Below are positions 22,222-33,616 of a stretch of DNA of 64,000 bases, in pieces. Made by a program: the position numbers and the translations under genes. The first letter of the stretch is position 1. Every line of letters starts with the position of its first letter. The notes below the pieces were generated by a model. That model saw nothing but the letters and a program-made list of their open reading frames with translations. It did not search any database and was not told where the DNA came from. Source of the stretch: Neostapfia colusana (Eukaryota; Streptophyta; Magnoliopsida; Poales; Poaceae); assembly GCA_030760725.1 (NCBI GenBank), contig JASWHV010000012.1:35805652-35869651 (forward strand), written 5' to 3'.

Positions 22222-23443
22222 AACCGGCCCCAGAGCAGGTTCTCACCTTTCAAGATCAAGACTTTCCATTCCCAGAGCAGCAGGAAGAAGGCAAGTGTCC
22301 TTGACCACTTTGATCCTATACTAGGATGTGTAGTTAGAATTTAATTAATTGCATTGTCAATTTGGAATATGGTACCCAAGCTAGGAATTTTCCCTAGATT
22401 TTCATTATCTTACTTCCTTGTAGCCTGGGTTGGGATTTATTTTATTATGTCATTCATTCATATTACTTATGCTTAGCCATGCTTAGAATGGGATAAGTGG
22501 GATATGAGATAATCAACTTATTTACCTTACTCTTGAATGAGATATTATGAGTTATGTAGAAGTAGGGATCGAGGCAAGCTGGATGATTTGGTTGGTGTTG
22601 TGTGCATGAGACTTGGGTTTGTGTTTAGTGCTTGCCTGGATCCTAAGGACCAGTTCATAGAGCATGTAACCTGGCTTTAGCGTGCCAACCACATGCTGAG
22701 ATGGGGCAGCTTGGCCAATTAATTAGGTGTACCTCCGGCGTAGTATGGGTGTTTGGGTGGTGCGGGGGATAGGTGTCAGCTGGACTACCATATGAACCGC
22801 AAGGCTCAAGAGGGGGCCACTGCAGCGGGGTTGGAGCCTCTTTTATGCTGTTAGGAGTGAAACCTCAGTGGGCCCATGCTTGTCGGGAATCCCTTTGTAA
22901 AGGCCTCGTAGTGATCTCCTGGCTACACACCTGGGAAGTGTGAACGTGGTGAGCGGCCACTGGCATAATGGAGGTTTTTTTAGTCCACCCGGCAAAAGGT
23001 GATGAAATCACTACATGTGGGTACAGTGGTGCAAACTCTGCAGAGTCAAAACTGTCATGACAGCCATGCTCACGGTCAAGAGCGGCTTGGACTTATTCAT
23101 GATTAGATGATGATGAATATGAAAGTTGTGGATGTTAAGCAGGGAGCTTAACATTTGAAATGATGTTATGGTTACTTGATGATGGGTTAGGGGATTGGGA
23201 CCATTTCACCTGTGTAGTTATGTAGGTGCTTAATAAGCTAAGGTGATAGGTATTAATTGCGTAGTTCTTTAACCATGTGTTCAATCTCTCCTTGCTCTAG
23301 CCATGCATGACATAACTTTCCCACACTTGCTGAGTACCAACGGTACTCAAGCTTGCTTTTCTGTTGGTTTTAATTGCTGCTCAGGCCAAGGGAATGACGT
23401 GGTGTTCAATGACCAAGACTTCGAACCTGAAGAAGGATTCTAG
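22222..23443 (+). CDS. Putative spliced small acidic ORF in LTR D
   Basis: Exon 22222-22290 (69 nt) follows GAGTAG and ends AAG before GCAAGT, a classical GC donor. The intron of 1094 bases ends GCTGCTCAG at 23384. Exon 23385-23443 ends at TAG 23441-23443. The phase is the same as in A and B (2 nt, whole codons, 1 nt; the split codon is Gly). The peptide includes PAPEQVLTFQDQDFPFPEQQ and, after the junction, NDVVFNDQDFEPEEGF. DFPF is shared with B. The frame upstream of 22222 is closed, so the start codon must come from an upstream exon or the ORF is non-functional here. Confidence 0.35.
23331..23349 (+). promoter_or_regulatory. Hairpin TGAGTACC/GGTACTCA just upstream of the LTR D splice acceptor
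   Basis: Eight-base perfect stem with loop AAC, in the context CTTGC before and AGCTTGC after. The other LTRs have TGAGC/GCTCA at this place, 30-60 bases before the acceptor. Confidence 0.4.
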
Positions 23444-23616
23444 GTTCACGGAGTCCCCCGGGCAACACCTGTGACGGAGCCCACAAGATTTATATTCAGC
23501 TGTTGTTTTATTTACATGTTATGAACCTATTATCGTCCATCGAGATATTATGCTATGTAAGACTTATTTTATATTCGAACTCTTGGCTTGTAATAAATGA
23601 TGCTTCACTATTTGTC

Positions 23617-23655
23617 ATCACATGTATGAGAAAATGATCATGGCATACATGTGAT
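23617..23655 (+). promoter_or_regulatory. LTR D 12-bp hairpin near the LTR end
   Basis: ATCACATGTATG (23617-23628) pairs perfectly with CATACATGTGAT (23644-23655) around a 15-base loop, downstream of AATAAA. It holds the position of the GGTGCCG/CGGCACC hairpin of the other LTRs but shares no sequence with it. Confidence 0.5.
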
Positions 23656-23663
23656 ATTCACTC

Positions 23664-23668
23664 GGTTG
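23664..23668. repeat. Target-site duplication GGTTG, left copy (C array)
   Basis: GGTTG precedes the first C LTR (TGAGAGGG at 23669). GGTTG also follows the third C LTR at 62348-62352. The pair brackets the whole three-LTR array. Confidence 0.85.
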
Positions 23669-24208
23669 TGAGAGGGCCCGACCTCGATCACGGGGCCGTG
23701 CCGCTTCGCCCAGAAATCGCATTGGGTGATGCCGTGTTATGCGGCACCCAACAGCACACATATAAGGAACAATGTATTACATAAATCAAAGCGGAAGCTT
23801 ACAATTGTTCTTTGTAAATAATTTACATAAAATAGCTACAGCGGAAGTCTATAAACAGCTCACGTTGATTATCTAAGAAGCACTCGAGAAGGGGTCCAGA
23901 CCGCGGACTCCTCTCGCTAGCAACACGAAGACACGGCAGCGGCTAGGTTCTCCAAGTGTGACATGACTCGGAAGTTTCCGAGTCTCACCGGACAACCTTC
24001 TTTATAGCGTCGATGCTTACCTGCAAAACCACTTATATAGCAAGAGTGAGCACAAAGGCTCAGCAAGAGTTAACCGTCTCTCCTAAGACATGAAACTCTA
24101 CATGAAAGTAACCTAAGACTTAAGCCTGTCATTTGTGAAAAGACTCGCCTACGAGTTCATCCTTAACATTCAGATTTTAGCCACAATAGTAGTGACCTTG
24201 CGCCCAGC

Positions 24209-24255
24209 AACATTGGAACTCCACAATCAAACAAGAAACGCTTCATTCCAATGTT
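24209..24255 (-). ncRNA. Covarying LTR hairpin, C array LTR1 copy
   Basis: AACATTGGAA pairs with TTCCAATGTT (10 bp, perfect) around a 27-base loop containing AATCAAACAAGAAACGC. The same loop with different paired stems occurs in B, E and F. Confidence 0.5.
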
Positions 24256-24944
24256 ACTTGTCCCAAGGTGAAAAATAACTTTAGTTTGCTCTATCTCTAC
24301 TTCAAACATGGTTTTCATGCAATTTATAATTAGCATAACAGCATTTAAAACTTTTGCAAACTATTCCCACACAACTCACAGCGCAGTGAGCAAGCGGTAC
24401 TCATAACCACGAGGGACGGTGATTCGAATCAAACACTACCCGGATAACTCGACACATACGCCCGCCTCTGAAGACCCATCTCTGGCGTCCTTCATTACGT
24501 CGTATGTGGCCACCTTTCGCAGGACACTAGACTGTAAAACCGGTCGCGCCGTCTCGGGCTCATAGGTCTAACGAGACGATGTGGTATGCCTCTACAATCC
24601 AGTGAACCTAGTACATCGGTTTCCTGGTTCCCATATGTCAGTAAGTATCCAGTACACAACTCAATACCTGCTCCTGGGTGCCGCACACGCATCGGTCCTT
24701 AACCGACACAGGCAGAGATACTCGACCAAAACCTCATCTTGTCGCTGCCTAACCATCCTGCCCGGTCTCATCTTTAGAAATGTAAACTTTAGTTTGCCCT
24801 CTTTTTCCATCTACACCCAGGTAGTCCCGTCTACAGCTCGCGAGTAGATTCCAACTACTCGACTTCTACCGGATGTCCTACTCTATTTAGCATGGCCTTA
24901 TCCTACAGCGATGACCCAATTATACCCTTGACCTCAGGGTTCAT

Positions 24945-24949
24945 GTTTG
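24945..24949. repeat. Target-site duplication GTTTG, left copy (B)
   Basis: GTTTG precedes B's LTR start (24950). The same bases follow its other end at 39256-39260. Confidence 0.93.
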
Positions 24950-25203
24950 TGTGGGGACCACCCCGTGGTTCACCCACTCCAGGATCGCATAGGGTGGTGC
25001 CGTGCGATGCGGCACCCAACAGCACACACGAAAAGAATAAAGGACAACATACAAACTTTTATTTGATATAAAACAGCGGAAGTCTTTTACAAAACCTAAT
25101 TAACAGCGGAAGTTATATACATCGTTGCTCTCAAACCCTAACTAAGCAAAAGTGCAGCCGTCCAGCCCGGGGACGCTACACACTAGCAGCATGGAACCAG
25201 AGA

Positions 25204-26454
25204 TCACGGCGGCGTGCATGGCTCCAGCTCGGCCGTGTACCCCGACGGGGGCATCGCCTCGTCCTCGGAACCTTCCTCATAACTCTCACCTGCAAACAGC
25301 TCAAATATTGCAACCGTGAGCACGAAGGCTCAGCAAGTCTTAACCGTCAACCCTAGGCATGGAACTCTACGTGCAAGGGTATGTAAGATAGGAAAGGATT
25401 TTGTAATAAAGACACGCCTATAAGTTGGTCCTCATTTTCAGTTTTATAGCAGCGGATTCATGTGCCTTAGGCAGCCCTCACATCGGAAGTCCACAATCAA
25501 ACAAGAAACGCTTTCCTCCGATGTGGTGATGCCCAAAGTGGAATGTAAACTTAATTAGCTCTATATCTACAGCAATCAAGGTATTTAAGACATTAAGATC
25601 AATACAGCATTTTCAGTTGGCTTATTTCACTTCTTACTACGTCACAGCGCAGTGAACAAGCGGGTACTCAAATAACCGCGAGGGACGGTGATTGCAATCA
25701 AGACACACCCGGATAACACGTCACATACACCCACTTTCAGAAGCGTGATTCCACACCCCTTCCTACTCTGTTGTATGCAACAACCTTTCAAAGGCAACCC
25801 AAATGCCGAACCGGTCCATCCGTAACGGGTAGGAGGTCCCCGCGTGGAGCGTGACTGTGCCCACCGGCAGATTTACACCTTGCTACCCTCAACCCACTCC
25901 TATTTACGGTTGGGTAAGCCTCGACACCCAGGTTAACCAATTACATCGGTTTCCTGGTTCCCATATGCCAGTATGCATCCGGTACTGTTCGATACTTGTC
26001 CAGCAGGGCCGCACACGGACGGTCCTCAACCGACACCAACAGGGCTACGCACGTGAGACCTCTGCTCACTGCTTCCTATCCCCCCTGCTGGGTCTCATTT
26101 TCATAACTCAAGCCATTATCTACCTCTTTTCTTCCCGTGTGATAAGTACTATCTCGCGAGTAGCTTCCAACCACTCGACTTCTACCGAGACCCTATACAT
26201 TAGCATGGCATTCTCTACTCGTCGGTTTGTAAACTACCCAACCCTTTATAGGATTTAAAGAGGCTATGCAAGTGGGGTTTCAATCACCCTAACTCTAATG
26301 CAAACATTCAACCTAGACATAAATGGTACAAAGGAAAAACTTTATAAAAGGTACTTAAGTGCAAACCGGAGCTTGCCTGGTTGAGAGTTAAACGGAAAGT
26401 CAGCTTCTGGTGGGAGGACGTCCAAGGGCTCCGGCGTATCCTCAACTTCGGTCA
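25204..26454 (-). CDS. Putative spliced small acidic ORF in element B 3' LTR
   Basis: Minus-strand exon 26454-26377 (78 nt, after ATAATAG) ends CCAG before GCAAGC. The intron of 1087 bases ends GTTTGCAG at 25290. Exon 25289-25204 ends in TGA. Phase and exon-1 length equal those of element A. The peptide contains TEVEDTPEPLDVLPPEADF, then Gly at the junction, SYEEGSEDE, and the end YTAELEPCTPP. A matches at TEEETPEVLDF and PPSGTTAEWEPYTP. No in-frame ATG lies between the upstream stop and the exon, so an upstream exon or a non-AUG start would be needed. Confidence 0.4.
25317..25332 (-). promoter_or_regulatory. TGAGC/GCTCA hairpin upstream of the LTR splice acceptor (B, 3' LTR)
   Basis: A five-base stem with loop ACGAAG. 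It is present in A, B, C, E and F just upstream of the putative TTTTGCAG acceptor. On the sense strand it contains CTCAC, a fair branch-point match. Confidence 0.4.
25479..25525 (-). ncRNA. Covarying LTR hairpin, element B 3' LTR copy
   Basis: CACATCGGA pairs with TCCGATGTG. The loop carries TCCACAATCAAACAAGAAAC, the same as in C and F, although their stems differ. It lies inside the putative LTR intron, about 190 bases before its acceptor. Confidence 0.5.
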
Positions 26455-29012
26455 CTATTATGAAATGTAATAAAATACATGTATAAGTATTAAGGATTTA
26501 TAAGAATTGGACTTCTACTCATAGCTACTGCTATTTAAAATCCTTAATTGGCTTTGGGATTTTTACAGTGGATACTAGACTCTCTAAGGATGATTTGAGC
26601 CAAATTTGGAGATATGTCATTGCACAATGTAGTATTTAAAATTCCTACAAGTACAATGCTTCTCTAAATTTTGAGCCCAATTCAGGAGCTTTGACATAGC
26701 TAATGGTGGAATAGCTGATTAGGGTAAGTCTCCATGGTTCTAACAAAATTTGTTTCACCATTTTTGGAGCTACCATCAGAGAGAGATGAATTTTTGAACT
26801 TAGACATGAGTTCTGAAAAAGCTGCTGTTTAAATTGGAATTTTCAAATAAAGGCTGAACTTGAGAAGGTAATTTGACCCAGCAATTGACCTCCAATGAAG
26901 CCCAAATTTTTACTGGAGATTAGTATCTATGAAGAGGATTTGCTACCCAAATTTGGGAATATTTCATAAAGAATTGCTCCTGTAATAAATCCCTAAAAGA
27001 TTTATTAAAAACAATTCTAAAGAAATTCCTGGGCATTTTCATAGCCGAAATTTGGTTTCTCTGTGAAGTACTCCTCATGAGGAATCCAACAAAATTGGTC
27101 TCACTCTTTTTGGAGTTTTCTACACAAAGTTATGGCCTTGTAAAGATCAGCTAATTCCTGGAATTATTTCTCTAATAGAAACTTCAAATAATTGAAACTG
27201 GGCCCACTGTTTTAATTCGGGCCAGTCAGATTTTAGCAACACCGGGGGCTACGGGGTTATTCCCGTGCAGCCGCACCAGATCCGGCGCCACAAGCCGATC
27301 CGGCGCCTTCCTGGTGCCACTGACAGGTGGGGCAGGCCCCCAGCTTCTTCAACCTCGCGCCCGGCCGGCCTCCTCGCCGGAGAAGTGACCGTGCCTCGCC
27401 GGAACGGCTGTCCCGTGCCTCAAACGGCTCAACCCTCGCCGCCTGTGCCTAAAACCCGACGAGGAACATTTTGGTGAGCTCGGTGGCGGCGCTAACTGGC
27501 CGGAAATACCTCCCCGACGGTGGCAGTAACTCGGGCGACTCCGGCGACGTGGTGTTCGCCCGGCAAGCTCAGAAACCGACCGCGGTTGGGTCCTACAGCA
27601 CCACCGTGACCTGGGGAGCTCGGAACGCTACCCTGATCCCTCGGAAAACGGCCGGAAACATGACTTTACCGTGCGACCGAAGTGGTTCTTCCCCGCCGTG
27701 AGGAAAAACACGAAGAACTCTTCGGACTCTGCATGGATTTGCTTGCCGTTTGCTCGAGAAGGGTCGTCATGGCTTGGAGAACCTATGCCTAGACTCTTGT
27801 GAGCCCCAACCCAATATGGCCCTGGAATTTCCCGTTTTCTTTCAACTAGGTTCCGAGGAACCGCCGGTGACAAACCTTGAATTCCGGCCAACCTAGACGA
27901 TGACCTAGCTCCAAACCGGGAGGACAGCAAGAAGGGTCGACAACGCACCTACAACACCTGTTGGACGAGCGTGAACGAGCCAGAGGTGGCCGGTCGACGG
28001 TGCGGCGTCTTGGCGGCAAGCTAGAAAGTGGAACGATGAACTTAGGCTCAGCTCTCGGGACCAGCTTGTAGGAACGACAGGGGCTGTCGTCAGAGAGAAA
28101 CTAGAGGGCCTTGCGCACCTTCCTACGACCTCAACCGGTCGTGACAACGTCGGAGTGGTGTCGATGACGGACGGCGACGCGGATCAACCGAGCGGCGGCC
28201 GAGGCTACGCGAACTGAGCAGGGAACAGGGAAAACACGTCGGTGAACGGCCGAGAGAGCAAGGGGGGTTGTGCTGGGACTGTGGCACGCACGGACGATCA
28301 AGTAGTCGGCAGAAACAGGAGGTGGCGCGGCACACCTCGGGCGGGGTTCGGAGACGGGAGCTGTCGCGCCCCTTCTGTTCGACCGAATGGAGCAAAGGCG
28401 GTAGCTCCTGTGGGTGGCTGACAAATGGGCCCCACCTCCCCTCTTTGTTTAATCAACTTTTTCTGATATTTTCCCACCAGCAACTCAACATTAAAGACTT
28501 GACTTCAACCCCGAGTCATAGTTTGAATTTGGTGAATTCAAATAGTTTGAATTCGGGTGTGAAAATTGGATGTGGATTGATCATTTGAATTTGAAAAGGA
28601 GTTTGAATTCTCCACTTTGTATTGCCTCAAAAATATAGCAAACCAGCTCCAAAGTTCCCAATTTTTGGCATGGCTGCTTATTAAAAGGTGGAGAACACCT
28701 TTGTAAAACCAAATTTTCAAATTGAGGGAATTGGAATTTGAAACTGAATTTGAAATTCAGATTAGAGGGCTTCTCCTTTTAATCCCAAACAAATATTAAA
28801 ACCCCTCCAAATGAGCTGAAATTTGGAAGGTTGAATATTTGGACTATAAAGATCCAAGTTGTGCATTTAGATCCCCATGTTTGGAAGTTTTGGGAAGTCT
28901 AAACCCTCACTTTGAACTCACACTTATTATAATTCAAAGTTTTAAATTCCCCTCATTTTTCATAAGTGTATATGAGCTGGATTTTCTTGCTACCACTTCT
29001 GGGGATTTTACA

Positions 29013-29025
29013 TCCCTTCCCCCTT
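29013..29025 (-). other. Polypurine tract of element B
   Basis: On the minus strand AAGGGGGAAGGGA directly precedes the 3' LTR start TGTAAAAT. Confidence 0.85.
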
Positions 29026-29076
29026 AAAAAGAATCTCGTCCCGAGATTCCAAAGGAAACGCAAAGTGGGGAAAACT

Positions 29077-32000
29077 TTACCGGGTATAGGATGATAGCAA
29101 GTCCGGATAATACGTTCGTAGATAATCCTCGCTTTCCCATGTCGCCTCATCAGCGGTATAGTTACTCCACAAGACCTTGTAGAACCCTAAGGTCTGGTTT
29201 CTTGTGGCACGAGTCTTTTCATCGATGATCCGGGTTGGATACTCCATGTACGTGAGGTCCGGTTGAAGAACTTCTATGTCCTCTGTGCGGACTTCAGCCG
29301 AGGGCTTGAGGCACTTTCTCAGCTGAGAGATGTGGAAGACGTTGTGAATGCCTGCGAGCGACGCCGGTAAATCTAAGCGATAGGCCACGGGTCCGCATCT
29401 TTCAATGACGGCGAACGGACCAATGAACCGCGGCACAAGTTTACCCTTCACTCCGAAACGGTGAATTCCCTTCATCAGAGACACACGGACATAAACATGG
29501 TCCCCGATGTCGAAGTGGAGAGGGCGGCGTCTTTTATCCGCATAGCTTTTCTGACGAGATTGAGCAGCCTTGAGATTGGCTTGTATTACTCGCACTCGTT
29601 CTTCAGCTTCATTCACAAGTTCAATGCCGTAGATGACTCGCTCGCCGGACTCGCACCAGTTGAGTGGTGTGCGGCATTTCCGGACGTAGAGAGCTTCATA
29701 CGGCGCCATCTTGATGCTAGCTTGATAGCCATTGTTGTAAGAAAACTCCGCCAACGGCAAATGATCGTCCCAATTCTTGCCGTGGTGGATGGCACAAGCG
29801 CGTAGCATGTCTTCAAGCACTTGATTCACCCGTTCAGTTTGACCATCTGTCTGCGGGTGATACGCGGAGCTCCGGATCAGTTTGGTCCCCAGGGATGCGT
29901 GCAGCTGTTGCCAGAACCGAGAGACGAACAGCGCACCGCGATCTGAAATGATAGAGCAGGGGACACCGTGCAAACATAAGATCTTTGCAATGTACAGCTC
30001 CGCATATTGCTTGGCCACGTACTTTGTATGTACGGGGATAAAATGAGCCGACTTGGTTAGTCGATCGACTATCACCCAAATCGAGTCATGCTTGTGAGAC
30101 GTGAGAGGTAACCCAACAATGAAGTCCATGCTGATATCCTTCCACTTCCACGCCGGAATGTTCAATGGTTGCAGCTGTCCGGCTTTACGCATATGGTCGG
30201 CTTTCACCCACCGACACGTATCGCATTCGGATACGTATTTTGCGATTTCTCTCTTCATCCTAGTCCACCAAAACCTGGTTTTCAGATCCTGGTACATCTT
30301 GTTGCTGCCCGGATGAATAGAATACTTGGACAAATGAGCCTCGTCCAAGATTTTCTTCCGAAGCTTCATGTCACGGGGTACCACTATACGGTCTTTAAAC
30401 CATAGAGTGTCGTGTTCATCTCTTCGGAAGCATTTCATTTCGCCATTCTCCATCCTTCTCCGAATGTGCGACATTCTCATGTCCTTCTTCTGGGCTTTCA
30501 TAATCTCCTCTCTTATGGTTGGGATGAGAGCAAGATTATATAACGCCCCATATGGAACCAAGTACAGACTCGGCTCCCCCTCTTCAAGTGGGGTGATGGA
30601 CAGACTGTTGACATGGGATTTGCGGCTTAAGGCATCGGCAACCACGTTTGCCTTCCCGGGATGGTAGTGAATCTCGATCTCATAATCTTTTATCAGTTCT
30701 AGCCATCTCCGTTGCCGCATATTCAACTCCTTTTGAGTGAATATATATTTCAGACTTTTGTGGTCGGTGTAGAGGTGCACTAAGTTTCCAAGTAAGTAGT
30801 GCCTCCACATCTTCAAGGCCAATACCACAGCAGCGAGCTCAAGATCATGTGTCGGATAGTGCTGCTCGTGGTTACGAAGTTGACGTGAGCCATAGGCGAC
30901 CACTCTTTCTCCTTGCATCAATACACAGCCAAGCCCGATGCCAGACGCATCACAATATACGTCAAAGGGCTTGGTTGTATCCGGTTGAGCTAACACCGGG
31001 GCTGTTGTAAGATGCTTCACTAACGCTTGGAAAGCTTCTTCACAAGCTGAGCTCCAAACATATTTGATCCCCTTTTTCAACAGTTCAGTCATCGGCTTAG
31101 CAAGCTTGGATAAATTTGGTATGAATCTCCGATAATATCCCACTAACCCGAGGAAACTCCTGACTTCATGGACTGATGTGGGGGATTTCCATTTCAGCAC
31201 TTGTTTGATTTTGCTTGGATCAACTGCAATGCCTTCTGCAGAAATGATATGACCAAGTAATGGCACTTGGCTGATCCAAAACTCGCACTTGCTGAACTTG
31301 GCATAAAGCTTATGGTCTCTTAATCGTTGGAGCACGATATGCATGTGTTTGGCGTGTTCTTCTTCAGTCTTGGAGTAAACCAAGATGTCGTCTATGAACA
31401 CCACCACAAACTTGTCCAACTCCGGCATGAACACTGAGTTCATGAGATACATGAAGTGTGCCGGGGCGTTGGTGAGACCAAAGGACATGACGAGGTATTC
31501 ATACAACCCATATCTCGTCGAGAAGGCCGTCTTCGAAATATCTTCCGCTCGGATCTTGATTTGATGATATCCGGAGCGAAGATCCATCTTGGAAAATACA
31601 CTCGCACCCACAAGTTGATCGAAGAGAATATCGATGCGGGGCAGTGGATATTTATTTTTGATGGTGACGGCGTTGAGAGGTCGGTAGTCCACACACAACC
31701 TCAAGGTCTCATCCTTCTTCTTCACAAACAACGCCGAGCATCCCCATGGCGAGGAACTCGGTCGAATGAAACCCTTCTTCATCAAATCGTTGAGCTGCTC
31801 CTTCAGTTCAGCCAGCTCGTTGGGAGCCATCTTATATGGTCTCCGTGAGATTGGTGTCGTTCCAGGTACAAGTTTAATCTTGAACTCGACATCTCTTTCG
31901 GGTGGCATACCCGGAAGATCATCCAGAAAGACATCCGGGTATTCACGGACCACTCGAATATCCTCAAGTTTCGTGGCTTCCGTGTTATAGGTGGCTGGGG

Positions 32001-33615
32001 TTTCTTGAACCGAACGGTCAAGAATAAGAACATGTGGTTCATGAAGTGGAGAGTTTAAACGAACCACACGTGGAATGATGTCAAGAACAGCACCATGGCG
32101 ATGTAGCCATGACATTCCTAAAATGACATCAAGTTTTTGACTTTCTAACACGATTAGAGAAGTCGGATATAGATTTCCACCCAATTGTAATGGTGCTCTA
32201 TAGACCATTCTATCAGCTGTTATTTTCCCACCCGGAGAACATATCAAATATGAATTATTTGTGGGAATGATAGGCAGTTTATATTTAATAACATAAGACT
32301 GACTTATGAAATTATGGGTGGCACCGGAGTCAAAAAGTATGACTACGGGATGATCTAGGTAAGAGAACGTACCCGCGAGGACGGGTTCGCCTTCCGGCAC
32401 GTCTTCAATGGCTAAGTGGTGGACGTTGCCGGGTTTTGGTGCTGGTTTCTTGGGCTGGTTGCGGGGCTGATTAGCACCCTGATATGGTGCTGCACCCCTG
32501 CCCTGTCGCGACTCGGGGCAATCCCTCGAAATGTGCCCGACACGGCCACACGTATAGCACGTGTAAGGTGTCGGGGTCCCGCCGACTTGAGGACGAAATC
32601 CCGGTGCACGCTGTTGAAACTGGGGCGCACGCGGAACCATCCTTTGCTGCTGCTGTTGCTGTGGTGGATACGTCGGTCGAAAGCCCGGCGCATTATATTG
32701 CCGACCGCGAAACTGAGGCGGTCGCGCCGGTGGCTGCCATCTCTGACCGGATGGTGAGCGATACACCACGCGGTATTTCTATGGTGTCCCACCACTGCTG
32801 CTCGTCAGCACGCTGCGTTTCCTCTTGTCAGAACCGCGCTCGCGCTGAGCATTCTCCTGTAGGATCGCGGCATTAACTAAGTCGTTGAATGTGCCGCGAT
32901 TGCTCTGGGCGAGATGGACCTTCATCTTGGAGTTCAGGCCCCGGAAGAATGCATTGCGCTTGTTGTCTTCCGTTCCCACAAATCCTGGCGCATACTGCGC
33001 CAGCCGGTTGAATAACCTAGAGTACTCATGAGCACTCCTCTCGCCTTGTCGTAGCGCCAGGAACTCCTGGAGCTTCATTTCCATCACACCGGGAGGTATG
33101 TGATAGGCGCGGAACGCCTCCCGGAACTCCGTCCATGTGACGGCATGGCCAGCCGGTAAGGAGGTGGTGTAGTTCGCCCACCAGGTACCGGCTTCTCCTT
33201 GAAGCTGTTGCGCTGCGTACAGCGCCTTCTGATGTTCGGTGCATCGTAGCAGCCCAAACTTTGCCTCCAGAGTGCGGATAAAGCTGTCCGCCTCCAAAGG
33301 TTCTTCGGCCTCCGTGAAGACCGATGGATGGGTCGCCATGAATTCTGAATACGAACTTTGTTGGGGCTGGCGTTGCCCATTGTCTTGGCGTCCTCCCTGA
33401 TGGGACGCATTCTGCTGCACCAACATCCGCAGCAGCTCGGTTTGCTCGTCGCGCGAGCCGAGCACTGCGGCGAGAACCTCCGCAAGATTCCTTGGAAGTT
33501 CTGGCGGTGGAGGAGGTGGTTGCTGCTGCGTCGTGGTTTGCTCCGGAGGTGGAGACTCATCACCACGAACCTGACTCGGACCTCCCTCCTCTTGCGTTGA
33601 GCGTGTCCGCACCAT
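29077..33615 (-). pseudogene. gag-pol: Gag-pol polyprotein of element B, one in-frame stop
   Basis: Starts at ATG 33615 (MVRTRSTQ, as in A) and ends at TAA 29077, 1512 residues if the single TAG at 32779-32781 (residue 279, Gln in A) is passed. Domains: capsid-type gag (about 90-250), zinc knuckle CYTCGRVGHISRDC (353-366), protease DSGA (429-432), RT about 580-755 with FIDD (740-743), RNase H from CDASG (889), integrase finger His1094/His1101/Cys1131/Cys1134, core Asp1164, Asp1225 and Glu1261 (35 residues between the last two), and a chromodomain in the last 55 residues (VLWSNYTADEATWE). All catalytic residues seen are intact. Length fits a complete Tekay polyprotein. The stop fits a C-to-T change; readthrough is possible but has no support. 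Confidence 0.93.
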
Positions 33616-33616
33616 T

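Larger units (their letters stand above)
20118..23668 (+). mobile_element. Solo LTR D, main part (3551 bp; last 25 bp at 62353-62377)
   Basis: Starts TGTAACACCCC. The C array interrupts it at 23668, and it finishes at 62377 in GGGTGTGACA, about 3576 bp in total. CGCTA on both outer sides shows that one LTR alone fills the site, so its partner LTR and internal region were lost by LTR-LTR recombination. Content: an A-rich run (20221-20254), a GC-rich island (about 20270-21090), A/T-rich DNA, the two-exon acidic ORF, AATAAA (about 23591) and a 12-bp hairpin. Orientation is inferred from the exon order and AATAAA. Confidence 0.85.
23669..24949 (-). repeat. C array LTR1, left part
   Basis: Begins TGAGAGGGCCCG, the inverted 3' end of the LTR. 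It includes the terminal hairpin, the exon-2-like block, the covarying hairpin and conserved LTR blocks. It is broken at 24949 by element B; LTR2 and LTR3 show the uninterrupted site at about 49475 and 59500. LTR1 also lacks a short stretch near 24375 that LTR2 has. Confidence 0.9.
24950..29012 (-). repeat. Element B 3' LTR
   Basis: Reads TGTGGGGACC to TTTTACA on the + strand. Layout on the + strand: terminal hairpin, exon 2, conserved blocks with the covarying hairpin, exon 1, A/T-rich DNA, a GC-rich island (about 27240-28440) and A/T-rich DNA with AATTTGAATT words. Open frames in the GC-rich island (for example 27628-27948 minus) have no motif I recognise. Confidence 0.95.

Noticed and set aside
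25479..25525. Hammerhead or other known self-cleaving ribozyme in the LTR hairpin
   Set aside because: The conserved loop has no CTGATGAG...GAAA core, and I see no match to a known ribozyme.
29461..29805. Open frames opposite the gag-pol genes (for example 29461-29805, 42557-42817, 31456-31848)
   Set aside because: They are mirror frames of well-recognised polyprotein domains and recur wherever the same pol sequence occurs.
32779..32781. Programmed readthrough of the TAG in element B
   Set aside because: A and C have no stop there, and the base change fits simple C-to-T decay; I see no readthrough context.
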